A stretch of 39,195 nucleotides of DNA, from the IMG/VR virus record IMGVR_UViG_3300043449_002306, positions 1-39,195 of that record. One strand, 5' to 3'. Each line of letters opens with the position of its first letter. Position 1 is the stretch's first letter. Below, piece after piece: positions 1-6,436 of this stretch. The notes beneath the pieces are model-generated. The model had not been told where the DNA came from. It ran no database searches and saw only the letters and a list, made by a program, of their open reading frames with translations. The translations under genes were made by a program, and so were the position numbers. The DNA is from a virus.

Positions 1-76
1 TACTATATCTCTTTATACCTCCCCCTATTTCTCAAAAAAATAAAACAAAATATAAAAAAATAAAATTAACGAGGCC

Positions 77-104
77 AAAAAAATCCCGGGACCCCTTTTT
101 TCCT
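77..104. other. A7/T6 inverted repeat, possible bidirectional terminator
   Basis: Seven A (77-83) and six T (96-101) flank a GC-rich core, TCCCGGGACCCC, in an otherwise very AT-rich spacer. With AGG before and CCT after, the arms form an imperfect inverted repeat with a two-base bulge. It lies upstream of the first gene and could end transcription arriving from outside the window. The core does not form a clean stem, so the call is weak. The remainder of 1-158 shows no coding sequence. Confidence 0.25.
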
Positions 105-120
105 AGACTATTTTCTTGCA

Positions 121-137
121 AAGTGTAAAATAATATA
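121..137 (+). promoter_or_regulatory. Putative late promoter motif (GTGTA class), phoH
   Basis: AAGTGTAAAATAATATA matches the motif repeated ahead of ten other genes in this window. GTGTA begins at 123, 36 nt before the PhoH start codon, so this is a long-leader member. Its role as a promoter is inferred from recurrence and position. Confidence 0.5.
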
Positions 138-158
138 GGCACAGGTTAACAAATCTTA

Positions 159-905
159 ATGAAAAAAAATAAAAAAAACAAAAATATCGACAAATCACCT
201 TATGTTCATCAAGACGAAAAGTTAAAAGGCAAGCTCCAATTTAAAAATAAAATCCAATGGACAGAAAAACAAAGAAAATTTTTAGAACTGGCCTCTAATA
301 AAGATGTTAAAGTAGTTTTTGTTAAAGGGCCTGCTGGCTCCAGCAAGTCTATTCTTATAGTCTATGCAGCTCTTCAAATGCTAGACGATAAAAAAATATC
401 AGAAGTAATGTACATCAGGTCTGCTGTTGAAAGCTCCGAGTCTAAAATAGGTTATCTCCCCGGCACCAATGATGAAAAAATGATGTATTACAACCTGCCT
501 TTTATGGAAAAGTTGGGAGAGCTTCTTTATAGCCCCGACATTGAAATGCTTAAAAAAGAAGAAAGAGTAACATGTTTTTCAACAAATTTTGCTCGCGGCA
601 TGAGCTGGAATGCTAAAGCTATTATAATGGATGAGGCTCAAAATTCGTCTCGCAAAGAGATTATTACTATTTTAACTAGAATAGGGCAATTTTCTAGGTG
701 TTTTGTACTGGCCGACCCTCTTCAAACAGACCTTACTAATGGTAAATGCGGCGGATTTGAAGAATTGTTTCAACTTTTCAACAATCAAGAAGGGCGCGAC
801 AATGGTATTTATACCTTTGAGTTTACTGAAGAAGACATTATGCGCTCTGAACTTGTTAAATATATAGTTAAAAGAGTGGGCCAGCTCCCAATTAAGAAAA
901 TTTAA
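159..905 (+). CDS. phoH: PhoH-like P-loop ATPase
   Basis: This 248-residue protein matches the core of the PhoH family. The visible motifs are a Walker A loop GPAGSSKS (57-64), a conserved block around IRSAVESSESKIGYLPG (86-102), FARGMSWNAK followed by Walker B IIMDEAQ (155-161), and the sensor-like segment ADPLQTDL (185-192). The end, with DIMRSELVKYIV, also fits. PhoH proteins are cytoplasmic ATPases thought to act on RNA. They are common in large aquatic phages, but their phage role is unsettled. The first 30 residues are lysine- and asparagine-rich and probably flexible. Its 3' end overlaps the convergent minus-strand gene by 14 nt. Family membership is clear; the function in infection is not. 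Confidence 0.9.
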   Translation: MKKNKKNKNIDKSPYVHQDEKLKGKLQFKNKIQWTEKQRKFLELASNKDVKVVFVKGPAGSSKSILIVYAALQMLDDKKISEVMYIRSAVESSESKIGYLPGTNDEKMMYYNLPFMEKLGELLYSPDIEMLKKEERVTCFSTNFARGMSWNAKAIIMDEAQNSSRKEIITILTRIGQFSRCFVLADPLQTDLTNGKCGGFEELFQLFNNQEGRDNGIYTFEFTEEDIMRSELVKYIVKRVGQLPIKKI

Positions 906-1341
906 TTTTATTTATTAATTCTTCTTTGTTATATATTTTAGGATTACCATTTTTGACTAATAAAATATATTTAATTTTATCTTCATTTACTTTTTTGATA
1001 AAATTAAAAGTATCGCCCCAATTTCTGCAAGCCACAAAATCAAGACTAATTGCATTATAGTCAGGATTTGGTTCTTTATAAGCGTTTTTAATTAATTCAT
1101 TAACAATGTTTTGTGGATCTTCTATATAAATTTGATTCCACAAAATGTAAACATAATCATCATTATAAAAATATCCTTTATATTTTTCAATCTGATCTGA
1201 AAAGGTTTCTAAAGCTTGATTTAAATTATTTTCTCTAATTAAAAAATCACTGTTGGGGTGATATTTAATTAATAATTTTTGGCAGTCAACAAAAAAATCG
1301 ACTTTTTCTTCAATTGATAAAAAATTTAAAGATTTATTCAT
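892..1341 (-). CDS. Hypothetical protein, only minus-strand gene
   Basis: This 149-residue product is not recognised. It fills a gap that has no + strand gene, and an open frame this long is unlikely by chance in sequence this AT-rich. The protein looks soluble and mixed alpha/beta, with no membrane segment or signal peptide. The C-terminal half carries an aromatic, charged stretch (DFVACRNWGDTFNFIKKV) and then a beta-strand-like KIKYILLVKNG. It converges on phoH with a 14-nt tail-to-tail overlap. Its start lies 3 nt from the + strand promoter motif at 1343, so it diverges from the zinc-ribbon/sigma operon. No Shine-Dalgarno sequence is visible. It is probably expressed on a different schedule from the late genes. 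Confidence 0.6.
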   Translation of the reverse strand: MNKSLNFLSIEEKVDFFVDCQKLLIKYHPNSDFLIRENNLNQALETFSDQIEKYKGYFYNDDYVYILWNQIYIEDPQNIVNELIKNAYKEPNPDYNAISLDFVACRNWGDTFNFIKKVNEDKIKYILLVKNGNPKIYNKEELINKIKFS

Positions 1342-1342
1342 A

Positions 1343-1363
1343 AAGTGTAAATTATTTAATATA
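1343..1363 (+). promoter_or_regulatory. Putative late promoter motif, regulatory/terminase operon
   Basis: The site reads AAGTGTAAATTATTTAATAT, with GTGTA at 1345, 51 nt before the start at 1396. It lies in the divergent spacer next to the minus-strand gene. It would drive the zinc-ribbon, sigma, small terminase, nuclease and large terminase genes. Confidence 0.5.
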
Positions 1364-1395
1364 CTAAGGTCTTTTTATTATAAAATAATTTAAAT

Positions 1396-1830
1396 ATGAA
1401 TATCAAAAATAAATATTGTCATAATTGTGGAATTAAATTAGTTCCAACAGCAAAATTTTGTACTGATTGCGGAACTTCACAAGCTTCACTTTCTGCAAAG
1501 CCACCGCCGCCAGAAGAATCAGCGCCGAAATCCTTACAAAAAAATTTACAAAGACCTCAAAATACTTTTACACCAGTTTCCAATATTGATGATGATGATG
1601 AAGATAGTTATATAGATCACATTGATCATTTAGAAGTCTCTATTTCTTCTCTTGAAGTTGATTTTGGTAGACCAAGCTCTAAAAAAGAAACAGTTGGTCA
1701 ATTAATGAATGAAGGTTCAGCTTTACCCCAAAACGCAGAAAATTTTACAAGGGCTACTCCTGGACCAGTAGATAACAAAGCATTTTTAGAACAATTTAGA
1801 AACGAAGCTGGCACATTAAGAAATAAATAA
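1396..1830 (+). CDS. Zinc-ribbon protein
   Basis: The N-terminus of this 144-residue protein is a compact four-cysteine zinc ribbon, CHNCG then CTDCG (C8, C11, C22, C25), of the short type found in many regulatory or nucleic-acid-binding proteins. The rest is low-complexity and acidic: a proline-rich stretch (about 36-60), then DDDDED (about 65-70) and a hydrophilic tail. It looks like a small zinc knuckle on a disordered acidic arm. It is the first gene of the unit and ends one base before the sigma-like gene starts, so it could be a transcription accessory protein. That role rests on context only. Confidence 0.6.
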   Translation: MNIKNKYCHNCGIKLVPTAKFCTDCGTSQASLSAKPPPPEESAPKSLQKNLQRPQNTFTPVSNIDDDDEDSYIDHIDHLEVSISSLEVDFGRPSSKKETVGQLMNEGSALPQNAENFTRATPGPVDNKAFLEQFRNEAGTLRNK

Positions 1831-1831
1831 A

Positions 1832-2512
1832 ATGCCAAAAATTAAACGCCCAAAATTTGAAGACTGTTTAGATTTAATAAACATAGAAATAAACAAAAGA
1901 AAATCAAAATGGAATTTATCTTCCATTGCTTGGATGGACTTTGATGATGTTTCTCAAATTATTAGATTTCATATACATCAAAAGTGGAAACAATATAATC
2001 CCGAAAAACCACTACAACCATGGATTAGTATAATAATTACCAATCAATTAAGAAATTTAATAAGAAATCATTACACAAATTATGCTAGGCCATGTTTAAG
2101 GTGTGATGCAGCGATAGATAATGATGGTTGCAAAATTTATAAGGAACAATGTGAATCATGCCCCCTTTATGCACATTGGAAAAAAAATAAACAGCCCGCC
2201 ACTTTTGTAAAGCTCCCAGTTTCTATAGAAAATCATAATTACGAAGTTCATGGTATTGAAGACAATTATTCATATAGAACAGAAGACATTCAAAAACTGC
2301 ACGATATAATGAAAAAAATATTAAAACCAATAGAATATCAAGTCTATAAAGGTTTATATATTGATCATTTAGATGAAGCAGCTGTAGCAAAAAAATTAGG
2401 TTTTATTTCAAACGAAAAAGGAAGATCTCCCGGCTATAGACAAATTAAAAATATAACTAAATCAATAATTATAAAAGCAAAAATTTACATAGAAAAAGAA
2501 GGTCTAGATTAA
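1832..2512 (+). CDS. Phage sigma-70-like factor with inserted cysteine cluster
   Basis: The first part of this 226-residue protein resembles sigma region 2: DFDDVSQIIRFHIHQKW (36-52), then PWISIIITNQLRNLIRNHY (63-81), the typical helix pattern of small sigma factors. The C-terminal part (about 160-222) resembles region 4, with a helix-turn-helix around LDEAAVAKKLGF and basic helices after it. Between them lies a cysteine cluster (C88, C91, C100, C107, C110) that looks like a metal-binding insertion. T4 gp55 and its relatives are similarly minimal late sigma factors. I infer that this protein directs late transcription, and it is the natural candidate to read the GTGTA motif. It is coupled to its neighbours, ending one base before the next start. 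Confidence 0.7.
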   Translation: MPKIKRPKFEDCLDLINIEINKRKSKWNLSSIAWMDFDDVSQIIRFHIHQKWKQYNPEKPLQPWISIIITNQLRNLIRNHYTNYARPCLRCDAAIDNDGCKIYKEQCESCPLYAHWKKNKQPATFVKLPVSIENHNYEVHGIEDNYSYRTEDIQKLHDIMKKILKPIEYQVYKGLYIDHLDEAAVAKKLGFISNEKGRSPGYRQIKNITKSIIIKAKIYIEKEGLD

Positions 2513-2513
2513 T

Positions 2514-3620
2514 ATGGAAACTCCAAAAGAATTAGAGCTAACTTCTGAGCAAGAGAAACAAATGTTGGATCTTTGGAACAAAAATCCAAGCTCTCCTCCT
2601 GGTTTAAAAGAAATTACAAAAGAAATTTTCGGCGGCGATTTTGATGGTAGAAGCGCGCAGGGGAGAGCAGTTAAAAAGTCATTATTAAAATTTAATCTTC
2701 GCGCAAAAGCAACAAGCGACTATACTCCTAAAACAGCGGAAGTTCAATTAACGGAAGAGCAAAAACAATTTATTATTAATAATGTCGCCACAATGAATTC
2801 TTTAGAAATTTCAAAGATTCTTTTTCAAAACCCAACTCTTACCAATTTAAACGCCGAAACTCGCGCAGTTAATGATTTCGTAAAAACTTTAGATACAAAA
2901 GTTGTTTATAATCAAAATCAAAATGATGATATTCCCACGGAAGATTATCAGCCCCCGGCTACTTTAGAAAAAGTATTAAGAAGAGTTAATAAGTATGTAA
3001 ATTGCAATCTTGATAAAGAAAAACTTAATAATAATCAAAGAAAAGGATTAGAAGCCTTAATTAATTATCTTCACACATTTAGGTTTATTAGACAAATGAA
3101 TACTTATGATAGTCAAGACGACAGAACTCTTTGTGAAGATGCCTTTATTCGTTATACTTACGATAAACCAGATTTAAATCAAGAAGAGGTTGACCAATAT
3201 ATTGAACTTTCTAATCAAGTGGTTCAAGGATTTAAAGTTCTTAGAAGAAGTGAAAGAATGCAATTTGCGCTTGAACAAATTACCGGTAATGATCCAGAAA
3301 CAATGAAAGTTTCTATGGGTCTTGTAGAAGCAATTGGAAAAGCTAGCACTGAGTATGATCAATGCATTAAACGTCAACAAAAATTATTAGATGATCTTAA
3401 AGAAAAAAGAAGCACAAGACTTTCAAAACAGATAAAAGAAACTGCTTCTATTTTAAATCTTGTTCAACTTTGGCGAGACGAAGAAGAGCGTATAAAAATG
3501 ATAAAATATGCCGAAATTGAACAACAAGCAGTTGCCCAAGAAGTTGAAAAATTAACAAGTATGGAAGATATAAAAGCCAGAATATTTGGATTAGATAAAA
3601 ATGAAATATTAAATGGTTAA
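2514..3620 (+). CDS. Putative small terminase subunit (DNA-binding, coiled coil)
   Basis: This 368-residue protein is read as a candidate TerS because of its position and architecture. The N-terminal 130 residues contain two helical segments of helix-turn-helix type, around LKEITKEIFGG..GRAVKKSL (32-56) and SLEISKILF..ETRAVNDFVKTL (96-125). The centre is helical, and the last 120 residues (about 250-365) form charged heptad-like helices suited to a coiled coil or oligomer. TerS proteins recognise the packaging site and form rings that load the large subunit. The length is large for TerS. No sequence-level family signature is recognised, so another DNA-binding role is possible. It starts in the context TAATATG right after the sigma gene. 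Confidence 0.5.
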   Translation: METPKELELTSEQEKQMLDLWNKNPSSPPGLKEITKEIFGGDFDGRSAQGRAVKKSLLKFNLRAKATSDYTPKTAEVQLTEEQKQFIINNVATMNSLEISKILFQNPTLTNLNAETRAVNDFVKTLDTKVVYNQNQNDDIPTEDYQPPATLEKVLRRVNKYVNCNLDKEKLNNNQRKGLEALINYLHTFRFIRQMNTYDSQDDRTLCEDAFIRYTYDKPDLNQEEVDQYIELSNQVVQGFKVLRRSERMQFALEQITGNDPETMKVSMGLVEAIGKASTEYDQCIKRQQKLLDDLKEKRSTRLSKQIKETASILNLVQLWRDEEERIKMIKYAEIEQQAVAQEVEKLTSMEDIKARIFGLDKNEILNG

Positions 3621-3621
3621 T

Positions 3622-4542
3622 ATGGAAGTTTTTTGTAAAATTTGTCAATTAAAATTTGATGGTGATTCTTCTTTTCATAGCCATTTAAAATCTCATAAAA
3701 TTAGACAAGCTGAATATTATCAAACTCATTATCCTAGATACGATAAGTTTGATAAAACAATTATAAAATTTAAAAACAAAGAACAATATTTTAATACTGA
3801 ATTTAACTCCAAAATTTCTTTTAAAAGTTGGATTTTATCCGTTTCTTCAATTATTGCAGAATCCTATACAAAAGAAATTCTTTCGAAAAGAAAAGAAAAA
3901 GGCAAAATAAAATTTGCTCCCACCCAAGTTGAATTAAAAACAATGATGATGCCGGGAATTAAATTCATTAACGAAAAAATAAAAAATTATAATAATTTTT
4001 GTAAAGAATTAGGTCTTGAAATTAAATTTTTAAAAGAATCTTTAAATGAAAACGAATTTAAAAATATAACTAATAAATATATTTTTACAGATTCAAGAGA
4101 GCAAAAAGCTTTAGAATTTGATAACCGTACCAAAGTTAAAGGAATGTCTTTTGGTGATTATAGAATGAAAGATTCTTCTATTTATATAGAAAGAAAATCA
4201 ATAAATGACGCTTGGGGCACTTTAACTGGAGGATACGAAAGATTTGAAAGAGAAATTCTTAGAGCAAAAGAAGCCGAAGGTTATTTGGTTATTTTGGTAG
4301 AAGGCCCTTTTAATGAATTAGAAAAATTTCCAACTCAAAGACAGGTTTATGGAAAAATCAAAATTCCTGTAGAATTTTTATATCATAATATTAGAGAACT
4401 TTGTCAAAAATACAATCATATTCAATTTTTATTTGTTAAAAATAGAGAAGAAGCAAGTAGAGTTATACAAAAAATTTTTGCAGCAGACGAGCAAGTTAAA
4501 GATGTTGATCTTCAATATCTTTATGACATAGGAAAATTATAA
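3622..4542 (+). CDS. C2H2 zinc-finger ERCC4-type nuclease
   Basis: The N-terminus carries a classical C2H2 finger, C5-x2-C8-x12-H21-x3-H25. The C-terminal half carries the XPF/ERCC4 nuclease signature: TDSRE (156-160), GD (178-179), then ERKSIND (190-196), the ERKxxxD metal-binding core. Such enzymes cut branched or structured DNA. I chose the ATG at 3622 because TTAATATGGAA repeats exactly the junction used by the gene before; an ATG at 3613 would add three residues and overlap the previous gene by 8 nt. It sits between the putative small and the large terminase, and its stop overlaps the TerL start. It may resolve branched DNA ahead of packaging, as endonuclease VII does in T4. The domain call is firm; the role is inferred. 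Confidence 0.8.
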   Translation: MEVFCKICQLKFDGDSSFHSHLKSHKIRQAEYYQTHYPRYDKFDKTIIKFKNKEQYFNTEFNSKISFKSWILSVSSIIAESYTKEILSKRKEKGKIKFAPTQVELKTMMMPGIKFINEKIKNYNNFCKELGLEIKFLKESLNENEFKNITNKYIFTDSREQKALEFDNRTKVKGMSFGDYRMKDSSIYIERKSINDAWGTLTGGYERFEREILRAKEAEGYLVILVEGPFNELEKFPTQRQVYGKIKIPVEFLYHNIRELCQKYNHIQFLFVKNREEASRVIQKIFAADEQVKDVDLQYLYDIGKL

Positions 4543-6386
4543 TGTGGTATAGTCCTTTAAAATACGAAAAAAACATAATAGATGTAAACAAAGAATTCTT
4601 GAACCTTAAAGGCGAACTTGACGAAAGACAAGCAAGAGTTACTTTGGCAAAATTTCTTTATCGTAATCTTGGCTTTACCACAGAACTTCTGACTGGAATA
4701 AGACTTTATCCAGATCAAATTATTAATATTAAAGGAATGCTTAATAGTAATTATACAATGTGTGTTTGGGGACGTGGTTTAGGTAAAACATTTTCAGCGG
4801 CAATATTTTGCATTTTACAAAGTATATTTTTTCCAAAATCAAAAATTCTAATAGCTGGACCTACATTTAGAACTGCGCGTTTTATTTTTAATTATATTGA
4901 AAAAACATGCGACAGCCCTGGGGCTCAAATGTTATTTCAAGCAATGGGCGTTAAATCAAAAAGAAATGATGAGTTTAGGTGGAATATTAATGGTGGAGAA
5001 ATTGTGGCCATTCCCCTTAATGGAGAAAAGATTCGTGGTTTTCGTGCGAATGTGCTTGTTATTGACGAGTTTCTTTTGATGAGTGAAGATATTGTTGAAA
5101 AAGTTTTAATGCCATTTCTTTTAGCTCCACAAGACATTGATGAAAGACAAAGAATTCGCAGAAAAGAAGATGAATTGATTAGAAGAGGTCTTTTAAAAGA
5201 AGAAGATAGAATGAAATTTCCTAATAAGGCAAAATTTATTGGACTTTCTTCCGCCAGCTATACTTGTGAATTTTTATATAAAAAATATGACGAATTCATA
5301 AAAAAAATATATGATCCAAGTATGCCAGAAACTGGAGAAAAATATTTTATTAGTCAATTAGCTTGGAATGCTATCCCGGAAGATCGTATAGATAAATCAA
5401 TTATTGAGTTAGCAAGCAGTAATGAATCTAATCAAGCAACTTTTAAGCGTGAATACGGTGCTCAATTTATTGATGGTTCTGACAGCTATTTTTCGATGAA
5501 AAAAATGTTAGAATGCACAGTTCCAGATGGTGAACCTTCTTCTATACAAATAAAAGGAGAAAAAGATAAAAAATATATTTTGTCAATTGACCCCAACTTT
5601 TCTAATTCTCCTACCGCCGACCATTTTGCAATGTGTTTGATAGAAATAGACGAAGATCCAAATAAAATTTCTGGAACCGTTGTTCATAATTATGCCAAGG
5701 CAGGAAAAGACTTAAAAGATCATATAAAATATTTTTATTTTTTAATAAAGAATTTTAATATAGAAATGATTATTATTGATTATGCTGGTTATCAATTTAT
5801 CGAATCAGCGAATGAAAGTGAGTGGTTTAAAAAAGATAAAATAGAAATCAAAATTTTTGAATTTTATGCAGAAAAAGATGGAGCAGAATTAGAAGATCAA
5901 TTAAAGAATGCTAGAAGGTCTTATAATAAAGAAATAAATAGGATTGCTTTTACTCAATATTTTACGACTGATTTTATTAGGAAAGGGAATGAATGGTTGC
6001 AGGGATGCATTGATTATAAAAAAATATGGTTTGGTTCTAATATAAAAGCCGATGCTTCAACTTTTGATAAAGCAATATCAACAGAAATAGGAGAAGATTT
6101 AAATTTAGTTGATGAAGATTCTTTGGGTGATTTAATTGATGAACAGGAAGTGTTAATGAGGCAGACGAAATATCAATGCGCTTCTATAGAAGTTAAATCT
6201 ACTGCGAAAGGAACTCAAAGCTTTGATCTTCCGCAAATAATGAAAAGAGACCATTCTTCCAGCAGGATGAGGAGAGACAGTTATACTGCTTTAATGTTAG
6301 GATGTTGGGGAATAAAATGCTATAAAGATATTACTAAAGTTACAGAAAATGATTCTCAATCGACATTTGAGCCTATTTTCCTTTAA
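4542..6386 (+). CDS. terL: Large terminase subunit (TerL)
   Basis: This 614-residue packaging motor has both TerL domains. The ATPase has Walker A WGRGLGKT (76-83) and Walker B VLVIDEF (171-177), with the coupling segment near IGLSSASY (233-240). The RNase H-fold nuclease begins at YILSIDPNF (D350), continues with MIIIDYAG (D413), and ends with a conserved RRDSYTALMLG segment near residue 590. Its length matches the T4 gp17 class. It translocates DNA into the prohead at the portal and cuts the concatemer. The start overlaps the preceding stop in TAATG, suggesting translational coupling. The next gene is a fibre, with the portal after it. Confidence 0.93.
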   Translation: MWYSPLKYEKNIIDVNKEFLNLKGELDERQARVTLAKFLYRNLGFTTELLTGIRLYPDQIINIKGMLNSNYTMCVWGRGLGKTFSAAIFCILQSIFFPKSKILIAGPTFRTARFIFNYIEKTCDSPGAQMLFQAMGVKSKRNDEFRWNINGGEIVAIPLNGEKIRGFRANVLVIDEFLLMSEDIVEKVLMPFLLAPQDIDERQRIRRKEDELIRRGLLKEEDRMKFPNKAKFIGLSSASYTCEFLYKKYDEFIKKIYDPSMPETGEKYFISQLAWNAIPEDRIDKSIIELASSNESNQATFKREYGAQFIDGSDSYFSMKKMLECTVPDGEPSSIQIKGEKDKKYILSIDPNFSNSPTADHFAMCLIEIDEDPNKISGTVVHNYAKAGKDLKDHIKYFYFLIKNFNIEMIIIDYAGYQFIESANESEWFKKDKIEIKIFEFYAEKDGAELEDQLKNARRSYNKEINRIAFTQYFTTDFIRKGNEWLQGCIDYKKIWFGSNIKADASTFDKAISTEIGEDLNLVDEDSLGDLIDEQEVLMRQTKYQCASIEVKSTAKGTQSFDLPQIMKRDHSSSRMRRDSYTALMLGCWGIKCYKDITKVTENDSQSTFEPIFL

Positions 6387-6387
6387 A

Positions 6388-6400
6388 AAGTGTATTTACA
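6388..6400 (+). promoter_or_regulatory. Putative late promoter motif, fibre/portal unit
   Basis: AAGTGTATTTACA has GTGTA at 6390, and GTGTATTTACAC forms a small 5-2-5 inverted repeat. The leader is 47 nt and includes TATAATAAAT (6411-6420) and a Shine-Dalgarno-like TAAGGA before the ATG at 6437. It could hold two promoter elements. Confidence 0.5.
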
Positions 6401-6436
6401 CATAAATTAATATAATAAATTGGACTAAGGAATCAA

